Source: Tolypocladium sp. Sup5 PDA-1 (lineage: Eukaryota; Ascomycota; Sordariomycetes; Hypocreales; Ophiocordycipitaceae). From it: a stretch of 64,000 nucleotides of DNA. A model generated the notes under the pieces. That model was not told the origin of the DNA, did no database searches, and saw only the letters and a program-made list of their open reading frames with translations. The position numbers were made by a program, and so were the translations under genes. Below, one piece after another: positions 44,220 through 56,198 of this stretch. The stretch spans positions 62,001-126,000 of the forward strand of contig JPHH03000029.1 in the NCBI GenBank assembly GCA_000750105.3. The letters run 5' to 3'. How positions within the stretch are numbered: the first letter of the stretch is position 1; each line of letters starts with the position of its first letter.

Positions 44220-44789
44220 TCATCGCTTCTTCCCCAATGCATCCGCTTCGGCTTCGGCATCATCATCCGCCTCCCCCAGCTCCTCTTCAACCCTCGCCGC
44301 TGCTGCCGCCGCGGTGCCTGCGCCCGTATTCGTCATCGTCGTCCTGTCGTCCACTCTCTCCCTCTTTTTCTCCTCGTCAGCTGCGTCCTTCATGATCTCG
44401 TCCTCGCCGTCCCGCAGGATCTCGCGCGCCTTCTTGATCTCTTTTTGCTTCTCAAACACCTCCTGCACCTTGCCCAGGAACGCCGGTTCCTTGCGGAACG
44501 CAAACTCAAAGTCCTCGTATTTGATCTTCTGCCGCCCCGAGTAGTGCGCCGCGCGCGTCGCCTCGAACGCAATCGACTGCATGAAGTCGGTCAGGATCTC
44601 GTCGAGCACGCGGATCGTCTCAGGCAGCGGATTCTTGACGTCGCCGTGCGCGAAGAGCAGCTGCGCAACTGCAGAAGGGTGTCAGCTTCCAGGAATCGAT
44701 TGATTAGGTCCATGGGCTGTGCGCGCACGCTCGTTGTGGGAAAAGTTCATCTTGCCGACATTTTTGCCGGCGCGCGCTCGTGGTTCCAT
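44220..44789 (-). CDS. TAF13: TFIID subunit TAF13
   Basis: Two exons, 44789-44729 and 44668-44220, encode 169 residues, joined in phase 1 across a 60-nt intron. The first exon reads MEPRARAGKNVGKMNFSHNE and joins to LAQLLFAHGDVKNPLPETIR, then VLDEILTDFMQSIAFEATRA and KIKYEDFEFAFRKEP, the histone fold that pairs with TAF11 in the general transcription factor TFIID. The C-terminus is charged (EKQKEIKKAREILRDGEDEI), then Ala/Glu-rich with a basic end. The product is longer than yeast Taf13 only in this tail. An inner ATG in the second exon would lose the first helix, so the two-exon model is preferred. Confidence 0.93.
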
Positions 44790-44971
44790 CTTGACGGTTT
44801 GACAGAGGGTCGCAGATTGTACAGAGAGAGTCGGAGAAGCTGTAATGGATAATGTCGCCGCTATAGAAAATGACCAGGATCGGTGCGCGCGACCCCAAGC
44901 AAGAGTTGAGAGGTTCAGGAGCGAGATCCAGTCTCGTCACAAGGCAAGTTAGATAGAGGTTGATGCGGGTC

Positions 44972-45575
44972 TCACGGCTGGTGGTGTAAATCGGCTTGGA
45001 CTGGGGCCAGCGCGGGAGGTGGAGGGCCCCCCTGCCACGGTCCCCCGGTTCGGCGAATCTTTGCTCCCGCCCGCACCAGCACCCGCCACAGCGCGTCACA
45101 GGAGGCTGAAAGGCCAGCATTCAAACCGCAGCCTGGTCGACGACGACTCCTCCTCACCTCTTGCGCGGGACACCTCCAACTTACCTGCGTCTTCCGCAGT
45201 GAATCCGTAAAGATGGTATGCACCAACTGCCACGAAGCCTGTGATTGACCCCCAGTTAACCAACGCCTCGCGCAGTCTGCCCTCTTCAACTTCCAGTCCC
45301 TCCTCCTCGTCCTCCTGCTCCTCATCTGCACGAGCGCATACGTCCACAACTTCACGCCGGGCATTATGGACAGGAACAAGAACGGGTACGGCCCCAGCGT
45401 CGGCACATGAGCTCCACGAGGGCACAACGAACGAAAGCTGACTTGGAACCAGCGTCATGGGCATTTTCTGGAAATGCGCGAGGATAGGGGAACGACTGAG
45501 CCCGTACATCAGTATATGCTGTGTCGTCATGGCCGTACGTTGAGCCCGCCATGGCTTGCGACGTGATTTTTGCAT
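44972..45575 (-). CDS. Hypothetical small protein
   Basis: Two exons, 45575-45185 and 45105-44972, encode about 174 residues. The first exon is open from an ATG with a good context (CACCATGC) to a perfect GTAAGT donor; a CTTTCAG acceptor keeps phase into a short second exon ending 180 bases before TAF13. The protein has a basic N-terminus (MQKSRRKPWRAQR), an acidic segment (ADEEQEDEEEGLEVEEG) and a possible single hydrophobic helix (ALVNWGSITGFVAVGAYHLY). I do not recognise the family. The hydrophobic part looks protein-like, the rest less so, and other splicing is possible. Confidence 0.4.
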
Positions 45576-48500
45576 GGTGCTAACGCCGCTCTAGGTCTCG
45601 ATTCTCGTAAGCTAGACGACTCGATGCGCGAAAAGGGGTGCATTTGGGGACACATGTCACATGCTTGGAGTTTTGGCGCAGGCGGGAAGTTTGGCACAAC
45701 GAACGACACAGGCCACCAGAAGGACCGCACGATTGTAACATCAAGGCAGATGCCTCGATCGATTCATGATGGCATCTTCCCCCGAGCCATCGATGATGGA
45801 CGCTACGGGGGCACCCGAAGCCCACGGGATTTCGCGGTAGACAACACTCGTCGCGCATCTGCGAAGGGAGGTACCAGCGGCCTACCGCCCTACAAGGCGG
45901 AAGTTTGAAACGAAGCTCCGCAAGCAGCTTGTCGTATTTGGCGCGCAGATCATGGATGGCATGACAGCCTGCGACGGAACTCGGCGCGGCAAGAAGAAGG
46001 GCTGGAATGCAGAGATCAGCTGATGGATAAATTTAATTTATGACTCGCATCTTCCGCCAGCTGAGATATGCGACTTTGACTGGGGGTATTCACTAGCAAG
46101 CCGTGACTTTCCTGGGTTGATGTTTGGGTTGGCCGAAAGAGCTCGGCACCGCGAAATCGTGTAGTCCGTACTGCGTAGGTATTGTAGAACCGACCCCGAG
46201 TTATGGCCAAAGCAATCTTATGAGTATTATGCGCCTGGCAGACCAATTGAAGCAACCGACCAGCCACCTGCCCGCCTCGCAGGGCCGAGCACACGGCAGA
46301 GCCGTCAAACCGACGTCAAGGCACTCGCCTGCTGAGTGTCCTGAGCCTCCAACCACGACGCCTGTGTAGTCCGTACTACCTGCGGTTGCCTCATCGAGTC
46401 ATCCACATGCCTGAGCCACGCAGCCGGGTCCTCCGAGCCAGAAACGGCAACTAACCTTGCTAACTTTGCTTAGGTACCGCTGAAACTTTTTACCCCAGCC
46501 TTAGCGACCCAACACTCCCAGACACCCTCTGTAACTGGACTACAGCACTGTGGCACGCCCAATCTGGCAATGCAATCCTGTCAAAGTACCGGTACATGTT
46601 CCCAATGCGAAGCGGCTTCCAGAAAAATGACCGAAGGGGCATCGGAGTGGGCGGTGCAGGGTAGCACCACACTGTGTCCTGGCCCCTGGCTCCTTCCGGA
46701 GAAGAGCGATGGAGATTTGGCTGCCGCCACAAGTCAATGCAATGACAGGACCGTCGCATGGCTGATGATGAGTGAGTGGACGCCGGAGCCACCGTGCCCG
46801 CGACAGCCAGAATGCTGCACCATTCTACGGACTGGTCCGTACAGCTACGAATACTGTTGCGTGCATCACTCTTTCAGCTGGAACAGTCACCACTACGACC
46901 GGCTTGTACAGAACCGGGTTGCCGGGGGCTCGCAATTCAGCTGCGTCCGCCGCCCCGGATCCGGATCCGGCGCTCGATGGAGGCTATTGGATACGAAGCC
47001 TTTCCATGCCAAGCATGCGTCCTCGTGCCACCCTCACTGGTGGCATTTCTTGCCATCTCGCGGACCCCCAACGGCGGCCCCGGCCTTGAATCGAGAGCCA
47101 ATAATAATAGCGCTTACCCTGCACGGGTCTGGACTGGCTCAGTCGAAAGATCTGGCGAGCCACGTGAGGTTCCGTCCGGGCCGGACCCAAGAGCCAAGAA
47201 AAAACGTGGCCACCATATCTGATAATTCCGAGAATCGGGTTTGGCCCCAAGGGCGTGGACGGCGGGAGACGGAGTCGAGGTCCGTCTGCAGACTGCACAG
47301 CGTCATGCCATGACAGTATGTCATGTCCGTCCTCGTGCGCAGGCATCCCCCGCCAGCCTGAAGCTGATGTTGGTCATTGTCACAGGAATCATCCGTTCCT
47401 GAGCGCCCGCTCGTACCACCCTTGCATGTGAGCCTTGCAGTCTCTTACGGATTTTTTTTATTACTCGTGACGAAACGTCCAGCGGTACTCTGCAACTCGC
47501 AATTGAGTCCAAATGCAAGGTAGGTAGTCAACATGGCCCAGATCTGTTTACTTCACAGGAACTTTTGCGAGCTGGGCAGCCAGTCCGTGCCGACGTTTGC
47601 TGCAAGCCGTGGCTGATATGCTTAATCCGTACATGAGGCTCCCTCGCCTTTTGAAGCAATGAAATTGCATGGTGACTTTTGTCAAACATGACATTGCAAT
47701 GCAAGCGCAGTGAAATGGCACCTGTCCCAAGACCAGTGGCAGTTTTGTCACGTCAGCAGGTTCCTCCAGAAAGGGGCCAGAGCTTCGTCTGAGAAGTGCG
47801 CGACAGCCGCTCCCATGCAGTCTGCAGCAATTGCAGGCACACGAGTCCCTGTCCCTGTAATGAGGATCGCTGGGCCTGTTGGGTACTGGGCAGTGGGCAG
47901 TGGCGTCAGAGTGCGAGTCTCGTCTCTGGCGTTTGCATTTGCAAAAGATCGCAAACGAGCCGATACGACCCGGCTTGACGGCGTGGTGGGCGAATTACCG
48001 CAAACAGAAACAGAGCGAACCGCAAGACGTTCTGTTACCGTGTTTCCTGGCAGCTTTCAGTTCCCTCATTCGTCTCGCACCGCCCGATCCGCAATGCTGT
48101 GCAGTACGTAAATAGTAGCAGTTGTTTCCTGACGGAGGATAACCGAAGGAACGGGGCTGACTCCTTGCGTACCAGAGGCGGAGAGAATCCCTATTATAGC
48201 GTCAGGGACCGTTCTGCGTGGGGGCTGAAGTTGACGTCGAGCGCATCGCTGGCGCTCCGACGAGCCTTGCGCCGCCGACCACTTGAAACGGAGTTCCGTG
48301 CAACACTGTCCAGTCCGCAGATTCGTGTAGGCTACCCTTTTTGTGAGTAGCGCAAAGGCGCCCGTCTGCAACCACACAGCTCAACAAGTTCGCCGCCACG
48401 ACTCGGTTTCGTATGCCATTGCGCGCCATAAACACCCTTGCATATTTCATCTCTGTACGAGCCCTTCCTAGCAGAGGACGAAAGATGACGCTGGAATCGC

Positions 48501-51500
48501 AATCTGGGCGTACGAGTACGTACGAGAAACGCCGGAGAAGCTGCAGGGCTCGGCATCCCGTCAAGGGGCGCGCTACGGAATGATTCCATCGTGCTGCCAG
48601 TCAGGTGCCTGTAGCCGGAGGATTATGCTGGTCTATAATGGTTCCCACCGCACAAACCACAGGTGGCTGATGACACCTAACCTGGCTGTATCCTGAAAGC
48701 CTCACCATCACCGGGCTAACTCTGGGTCGTGCTGTTAGGGTTGCTAAATGCAGTGAGACGGCCTGATCCGCAAGAGTGAGCGTCACGGAGAGTGGAGGGT
48801 TGTGTGTGTTTCGAGTGCGGTGGGTGCAGCACTGTCGACCTCGCATAACTTTGACGCCTCTCGCTGCAGCCAGTTGGGGCAGTGTAGATGAATCCGCAGG
48901 GCAGGCAATCGAGGCCAATACTCGAATCGATGGCGATTTCAATTGAAACGCCGATTCATTGAGAGGCGGCCTTTGGCGAGTGGCACATCAACAACTCCGA
49001 TAGATCCAGGGCTAGGCTCCTTTGCTGTGATATGAATGCGGCGGTACCGTCAAGGATGAAGCATGAAGCGCAAGATGAACCGTGGAACCGCAGGGCGCCA
49101 TTCTCGTCAACGCAAAGAGCAGGAGAGGTCTGTATTCTACAACAAGCATAATCGCCGTCGGTCAGGCACTTGCCCAGCTAAATAGTGCCTTCGTCGGTAT
49201 TCGCGCCCTTGCAATTAACTGCCGTCACATATACAGTTATAGTTGCCTCGTGTGGCGCTGTGCATCTGCATCCTCATCTTTCCATTCGCCCTGGAGCCTC
49301 GTACCGGGGGAGGACCATGACGGTTGGTGTGGTCACTGCTGCTGGGGCAGGGCGAGACAAGGGCGGAAAACGCCAGGACGGAGCGCTTGGGCATTGTTGT
49401 GTCGTCGTCGTATTGAGGCTGCATCCAGGCCCTTGGCGGGTGGTACGTGGTGGGCGCATCGTCATTCCGGATCCCGGATCCCCGGCCGTGAAATTGCAGA
49501 TATTGAAAGCTACGCGCCGCAGTCGACGGCGACGGTTGACGGTTGCCGTCAGCGGGCGCCGCATACTGTTGGGCCAGCACTCCGGAGCTGCCTGCCCAGT
49601 CCGATGCCTAGTTGCATCTATAGTGCTGTTGGACGAAGTCTACTATATGTTGGCCAGAGCGCAGCGTGTGCCCTCAGCGGCAACCCCCTCCGAAAGCAGC
49701 GCAAGTGCCGAGTCACGATGCGATGCCAGTCGTGGCTGAACCCAAGCATGACGGCGGGCCGGGTCAAGGGCCAGCCGAGACGCCAACGCAACGAAGGGAG
49801 ACGGGCGGCCACGGAGGGAGTCAGAGTTGTGCTGGACAGTAGGTTGGCAGGGAGGTTTCCAAAAGGTCAGCTGGCGGGCAGAAGCATTACTCGTGAGACC
49901 TCCACGATGACGCCGCCACAATGATGTCGACAAGTCCGAGCCTCGGCAAGGCACGGTGACGACCACAGCCACAGCTTGGTGCGGAGACAGTCAGGGAATT
50001 CGGCCAGGGCATCGTCAATGGCTCGAACCCCTGGTGCAATCCTTGATGTTTTGCTGTCTTCGCCGACGAAGCGAGCTGTGGAAGACGGGCGTCTGCATTC
50101 CTGCAGGTGGGAGAGCAGGTAGGAAATGGATCCGGGAACAGACGCCGTGTCGCTGAGCCAAGGGAGACGTGCGTGCTCCGAGTGGACCTCCGTGCGTATG
50201 GGTGAAGTGGTGTGCTGTTATGTGTGATGTGATGAATTGTGTGAGATGGAGAAGGCCAAGACTCGATCAGATTGTCTTTTCCGCTGGCGGCCCCCACCTG
50301 CCACGGCTGTGTTTCTCAGGCGAGTCGTGTGGATGATGAAGACTTGGGACAACCAGACGAACATACTCCGTACTCGTACGGGTGCTCCGTAGGTACGGAT
50401 TGACAGCAGAGATCAACCCTGTCTCGCCTCCCCCACAGACACCGCAACCGGGCTGGGACATGTTGATGGATTGCTGATGAATGCTGGCTCCGCGGTTGAC
50501 GAGTGGAGTGCTGGGTCCGCTGCCCGAAGACGACCAGGACAGGGCCTGCCACGCCCAGGGCTCCTTCCTCCATACCCCTGTCTCCGCTCTTTGTCGCAAC
50601 CCAGTGCCAGACTGGAGGGGCTACCCAGTCCGGCAGGAAGGGTCCCACGGACCTTCCGGCCATGCCACCCATTTGGTAACGCTTAAAAGGCTGATCACAG
50701 CCAGGGCAGGCAAGAGGGCTTGAAGGAAGGCGTGGAGGCCCTGGCCTAGATGCCAATACGGACATGCATGGTGCTGCAGAAAGGACGGCTCGGTGCCTCA
50801 CTCAGCAACTGGATGCAGTAGTCGCATGGCAATCGGCGCGTCTGGAGGTGCTCATTCCGACAGGACAACTGAGGCGGTCGGTCGCTTTGGCGGAGGGCGG
50901 AGCGATGCACGGCTTACAGGCGGGCAAGAGCTGCAGGCGGTCTCAAGGTCGCCTCCAGGTAATCCCTGGCTCCTGCCCGACTTCCAGCGCCCGAGGTTTC
51001 GACCGACGGGCCAAAAAGTCTGACGGCACAGCGGCTGTGTCAAAAAAGGTTGATGCTACCAGACACTTGTGAAGAAGGCTGCAATCTGCGGCAAAACCAA
51101 AGGGGCGAACGTGCGAGTCAGGCGAGGGAGGCCGCGAAGGGAAGCCAACAGGCCAGAGAGGATGGTGACATCTTTCCGCCATTGCTGGAGGGGGAGTGAC
51201 GAATTGCCATTGCTTGTCAAAATGCCGGCGTCAACGAGCAACCGGCCGACTGCCGGCCGAGGTCAGAGAGAGCTGAACGAGGGCGCGCTGGCCCCGATTT
51301 GCGCATCGGCAGGTCTGACACCGTAGAGTACTCCGTAGTGTTGCAGCAGATACGGATGCGCGAAAAAGGGCACGTCAATATCCGTAGTAATAACTTACAT
51401 GCCCGTGGGGCGTGGTGGGCTGGACTGTGGTACGAAGTAGTGGCTTTGCTTGCTTGTGGTTGTTCGACTCGTGACAGCATTTTGTCGGTTTTTTGCTTTT

Positions 51501-54200
51501 CCCTGTCCGTTGCAATGACGGCACAGTATGCAAGTCACCCCCGGTGTCGACGCCCTCTCTCTCTAGCACGCAGTCTGTGTCCAAAGTAATATCAGTCGCG
51601 GACACCAACAAGATGACTGCTATGCCGTGTGTTAGTCCTGTCTCTTGTCTGCCTCTGCAAGATCGGCGGCCGACCTAACACGGTCGACACGCACCGAGCC
51701 ACTCGCTCGCTCACCTGGACACACCTCGGCCCCTGGCTTGCAGTAGAGACATGCAAGGGCACGCCACGCACTCAAACAGGTCGTCGGTCACGGATGCCCC
51801 CATCCATGCCTATGCTCAAATACAAGGACGCTTCGTGGTTCGTGGCTAGGCCCGGTAAGGCACGTACCAGGCCTGCCAGGGAGGTACTTTGCGCCTCCTT
51901 ACACCCGCCCCAGTCCGAAAAGAGCCTCCCAGCAGCCTCACATCACCACCTCCACACCCACGCGGCGCGCCTGGATGCAATGAGGCATCGGAGGTCCCTG
52001 GTCCCCCACTGCCCCAAGTGCCCACGTACCCGCCGCGGCAGTGGGTACGTCCATGACTTCCGGATGGGACCCGACTGAGGTTTGGGTGGGTTTGGGTGTG
52101 TGAGGGTGCGCATGTGCCACCACCACATCCCGCGCATCGCAAGTACCTGCCTCCCTTACACGGCCATCTGGGCACGCATGCACCGCTTGTACTCCGTACT
52201 CGTACAGACGCATAGTCCGTACACACATCATACATGCCACAGAACGAAGCACCCGACCTGTTCTTGGGACGGGAACGGGAACGGGGACCAGACCGGCCCA
52301 AAGCTCTGCAGGTGAGATTGCGGTCAGCCTCCCGAGCGCCCTGTTGCATGTAAGTCGGCTCTCGCGTACGACGAGTACTTTCATGATTCGACTGTAACAG
52401 CACAAGGGGGCCACGGGCAGGTCTGGCGGGCGCGGGCACCGGCACCGGCACACGGGCTCTCGTTTTAGCACAGGCCCTCGCAACTCCCACTGCCAATGCG
52501 TCCATGCCTCAGCACAGCTGCCAGGACGCTCGCTCGCTCGCAGACCGTGCCGACGGGAGTGTGACGTGAGTCTGTGAGAGCGAGCCGCGGGTGAGGGTGG
52601 AGGGGAGGCGATCCCGCTGTAACCTCACGGCGCAGCCCAGCGCAGCCCAACTTCAGCTGCTGCCGACCCGGAGTTGCAGTCGTCCAGGTCCCATCGCGGA
52701 TGGACGGTAGCGAGTCGAGGCGATAGGAGACATGGGCGAGGCACTTGTACCGGTACCGGCGCCGCTCCGCCCATTCCGCTGTACTGGGCAGGGCCGGCGG
52801 CGGTGGCAGGGAGCGCGCTGGAGCGAGGTGAGCGGGCTGCTGTTGCGCGATGGCTGCAGCGGGTACCTCCACTGCAGCGCTGTTAGAGGCGCCCCGTGGC
52901 CGCTGGCAGAGCCACCTGGACGCTAAGAAATTGCGGCGAGCCCACCGCAAGGTAAGGTACGTACCCGGTACATGCTGGGTGTACGGACGTAAAACGTACC
53001 TACCTACTCGTATGTACGGGACCGACAGTGCGTGCGCAGCCTCATCACTGCGTCAGTCGGCCACGCCTCTGGTCAAGCGGTGGCGGCTGGCACACGCGCT
53101 AACACCTTACCCATCTCCATCTCTCTCCCATGGGCCATGAGTCCCATGCCAATGGTCCCCCCCATGTCGCTCGACATGCACGATGCGACTTGTTCAAAGT
53201 AAGTCAATGTCCCTGGAAAGTCCCTCCTTTTTTCCCAGGCTCCCGCCGTCTTGCCTTCTGTGCCCTTCCTCGCCTCCCTCCGCGGTACTTCTACTACGGC
53301 TCTACCGCTGCCCTCTCTTATTATCCTACTCCTTCTTCCCTCGTTCGTTTGGAGCCCCCCCCTTCTCTCCTCTCTCCTCTCTTTCCTCTCCTCCTGGATC
53401 TTCTCTCTCTCTTCTTGTTTCCTTTGACTGTTAATATTCGGCCGTTTGAACGCTCTTTGCCTGGGACCCTCGCCTGCGTGGCCCAATACACGCTCCTTGC
53501 CCCCAATCCAACGATCCCCAGACCGCCCCAGGACAAGCACCCAGACGACTTCGCCTGACCCCAATTCTTTGCGTGCCTGTTCGCTGGGCCGTTGTCGTTT
53601 GCACGCAGGTCGCCTCAAAGGCAATACAAACGTCGCCTTGGAGCAGTCTGTACATACGCCGTTCACCTTGCAGCGAGGCGAGAACAAACTTGGCCACGGT
53701 CACTGACGGCAAACGACGTCGACCTCCGTTCGTTTGCTGTTCGCCGGCTCCCTGCGCATATAATTTCATGTAAGCACGACAAACTACACCCACGCTTCCC
53801 TACATGCACACATTCGTCGATGCCCAATTGCGCGAGTCGGTCGGTCGGTTGTCTGTACTCGTACTCGGGCAGCCACGCGTGGATGCATGGTTCCCCTGAA
53901 TAAGCGACGGTCGCTGCATCTCGCCGTGCCTCGTGACTTACACCCTCGTCGTATTCGACAAGTGTGCAAAAGTGCCCGCATGGCCAGTCCTCTTGCTAAC
54001 AGCCCACCCCTTGCAGCCGACGTAAGTCACCGAGACTCGACATCTTTGGTCTTCGAGTACCGGCCGCCGAGAAAGATAGAAGAGGAAGAACAAGAAATAA
54101 CCAACCAAACCTTTACCGCTTTTGTTGAGCCCGCCGACGCCGTCCATCGATCAGGTGGCCCCTTTTCTTTGACCGAGACGAGCAAAACCGATCCAGTATA
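45576..54200. other. 8.6-kb gene-poor interval
   Basis: I can support no protein gene here. Frames of 150-280 codons occur (for example from an ATG at 46570 to 47313), but they lack domains and are composition-driven. GTAC-family motifs recur at about 46165, 46368, 48512, 50370, 51325, 52193, 52362, 52966-53020 and 53860. The last 1.1 kb carries the leader of the Sok1-family gene, with a strong C/T tract at about 53180-53430. No tRNA, rRNA or transposon ends were recognised. Confidence 0.5.
53180..53430 (+). promoter_or_regulatory. Pyrimidine-rich promoter/leader tract
   Basis: This is a long C/T-rich stretch, densest at 53355-53420, upstream of the Sok1-family gene. CT-rich blocks near transcription starts are common in filamentous fungi, so I infer that transcription starts just downstream. 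Confidence 0.4.
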
Positions 54201-56198
54201 ATGGAGCAAGGTTACGGCGGAGGACCCGTCGAGAGGTCACGGAGAAACCTCTCGACCTCAGCCCCTGTGCCCAAGGGCGAGGGCGAGCCTATAAAGGACA
54301 CGGATGTCCAGATGCAGCAGCCACCGCAGACCGAGCCCGAGAACAACAACACCGCACAGCCTTCTCAGGAGTCGCCACGGCGGTGTGAGGCCGCGGTGCG
54401 GGAACCGTCCCCCGCCGTCGCCACCGCCTTCTCACGGGATGCCGCGAGCGCCTCAGCCTCACCCGCTTGCACGCCCGCCGCCGGACCGTGCGGAAACCGA
54501 AAATGCTTCCGCCACTCGGCTATCCAGCTCTGGCCGGTGGAGCCTCCGGTGACGCGGTCGACCCTGAGCGAGCTTGACGTCTCCAAAATCATCCACAACC
54601 CGAAGCTGCGGCACGACATCAACTTCGACCCCGAGCTGCACTTCAGGCCGAATCTGGACGGAGACAAGGGCCGCAAGAAGCAAGATAGGGCAAACCTGTT
54701 CTGGAGGACCCTTAGGGAGGAGCTATCTCTGTTCCTCATGGACCGGCCCGCCTTCTATTCCAAGCACGGAGAGAGGAACGACTGGACCCTGCCCGCGCTG
54801 CTCAAGGCCGTCAAGGAGATCATCCAGACTCTGGTTCCCCAGCGCGACCGCCAATTCCTGGACGAGGGGTTGAATGTCGAGTTGCTGATGCAGCAGTTCC
54901 ACAAAAACATTGCGGACTTGGAAAAACTAGCGCTGTGGCTTTCCCGAGTGCTCAAGTCTCACTGCGCCCCCATGCGCGATGATTGGGTTGACACAATGTA
55001 TACTCAACTAAGCAACGGGAACCGAAACTCTAACCTGGACGAGCTCGTTACGGGCATGCGCAGCCTCCTGAGCGTGCTCGAGGCCATGAAGCTAGACGTG
55101 GCGAACCATCAGATAAGATGCCTGCGGCCTGTCCTCATCGAAGACACGACGCACTTTGAGCAAAAGTTCTTCCTGCGCAAGATTCAGTCGCGAAAGGTGG
55201 ACATTAGCGGTGCAAAGCAGTGGTACAGGGACGCCGACCGGAGATACTCGCCGAGCACGGGCAACACGTCGCAAACATTTGGCGATATGGGCGTCTTCTT
55301 CGAGGCAATGACCCGGCTGGTCCTCCCGTCGACGGCCGAGAAGCGCGTACCGAGCACTTTTCTCTTTGACGAGGAACGCATCATGAAGCTGAGGTCCGAC
55401 ATGCTGGACGCCATCAACCTGGACGTCTGCATGCGCATGTACAAGGATCTGGAGAACGTGGGCCAGCTTACCTCCAAGGTTCTCGGGGCTAGCCGCGCCT
55501 TGGACGAAGGGACTCTCAACAGATGCTCGTCTCCGAGCAGCGACTTCAACTTCAACACGCCTCCCTCGTGCTCCCGCCCATCGAGTCTCGTCTTCAGCTC
55601 GGCCGGCTCTGCATCCTCCTCGCCGAGGTCCTCCCTGGTGCTCCCCTCTTATGTCGCCCCCGAAAACGGCGAAGCCAGGGCCAAGGCTCAAAGCGTGTAC
55701 AGCTCACTCGTTGCCTTGCTGCAATCGGCAACGCCCACGTCGCGCCCTTACGCTCGCTGGCAAGAGCTTGCACCCTCCATGGCCCTCCAGATCTTCCGCT
55801 TCACCCACGCACCGTCGGAGATGCTTGCTACCTTTGAGGAGAAGCTGACAGAGAACGTCTGCAAGGCGAATACGGAGCTCTATCTGCAGGTTGAGAAGGC
55901 ATTCCACAGCCGGCTGATGACGGCGATGGGCGACCGGGTTCGTGAATTCAAGCCTTTATCTGGTGTGTCACTCTTCTCGGTGGCTACCGGCAACCGTATC
56001 CAGAACAACAGCGGTATTGTCCACTCCGGACGGGACAGGGAAATGGAAGCATCACTGCGCCAAGAGGAGGGCGGCATCGAGGACATGGCCACCCGCCTTG
56101 CGCATCTTGGCGTCTTGCACTGGCGAGTATGGTCCCAGCTGGTCTACTTGGGCGACCCGGACGACATGTCTCTGGACGTGCCGCCAAGCCAGATCTGA
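54201..56198 (+). CDS. SOK1: Sok1/Tcp11-family protein
   Basis: This is an intronless 665-residue protein. The N-terminal 110 residues are Pro/Ser/Gln-rich and probably disordered. The Tcp11 domain runs from about 125 to the end: LRHDINFDPELHFRPNLDGD, LFWRTLREELSLFLMDRPAF, LKSHCAPMRDDWVDTMYTQL, MRSLLSVLEAMKLDVANHQI and HFEQKFFLRKIQSRKVD. A Ser-rich insertion with Pro-Ser repeats (about 435-500) interrupts the domain. Yeast Sok1 is a multicopy suppressor of protein kinase A loss, so a role in cAMP signalling is inferred from the family. The start ATG overlaps an upstream frame's stop as TAATG; an intron in the leader (GTAAGC at 53770 to CAG at 54016) is plausible. Confidence 0.9.
   Translation: MEQGYGGGPVERSRRNLSTSAPVPKGEGEPIKDTDVQMQQPPQTEPENNNTAQPSQESPRRCEAAVREPSPAVATAFSRDAASASASPACTPAAGPCGNRKCFRHSAIQLWPVEPPVTRSTLSELDVSKIIHNPKLRHDINFDPELHFRPNLDGDKGRKKQDRANLFWRTLREELSLFLMDRPAFYSKHGERNDWTLPALLKAVKEIIQTLVPQRDRQFLDEGLNVELLMQQFHKNIADLEKLALWLSRVLKSHCAPMRDDWVDTMYTQLSNGNRNSNLDELVTGMRSLLSVLEAMKLDVANHQIRCLRPVLIEDTTHFEQKFFLRKIQSRKVDISGAKQWYRDADRRYSPSTGNTSQTFGDMGVFFEAMTRLVLPSTAEKRVPSTFLFDEERIMKLRSDMLDAINLDVCMRMYKDLENVGQLTSKVLGASRALDEGTLNRCSSPSSDFNFNTPPSCSRPSSLVFSSAGSASSSPRSSLVLPSYVAPENGEARAKAQSVYSSLVALLQSATPTSRPYARWQELAPSMALQIFRFTHAPSEMLATFEEKLTENVCKANTELYLQVEKAFHSRLMTAMGDRVREFKPLSGVSLFSVATGNRIQNNSGIVHSGRDREMEASLRQEEGGIEDMATRLAHLGVLHWRVWSQLVYLGDPDDMSLDVPPSQI

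Noticed and set aside
46570..47313. 247-codon ATG frame on the plus strand
   Set aside because: No domain, irregular composition (many Cys, Trp, His), no plausible homolog, and similarly long frames arise elsewhere in non-coding GC-rich DNA here.
49082..49924. 280-codon plus-strand frame
   Set aside because: It begins with GTG, overlaps another long frame in the same direction and lacks any protein-like pattern.
49990..50060. GGGGTTCGAGCC on the minus strand, resembling a tRNA B box
   Set aside because: No matching A box or acceptor stem at the expected distance, so it is not a tRNA gene.
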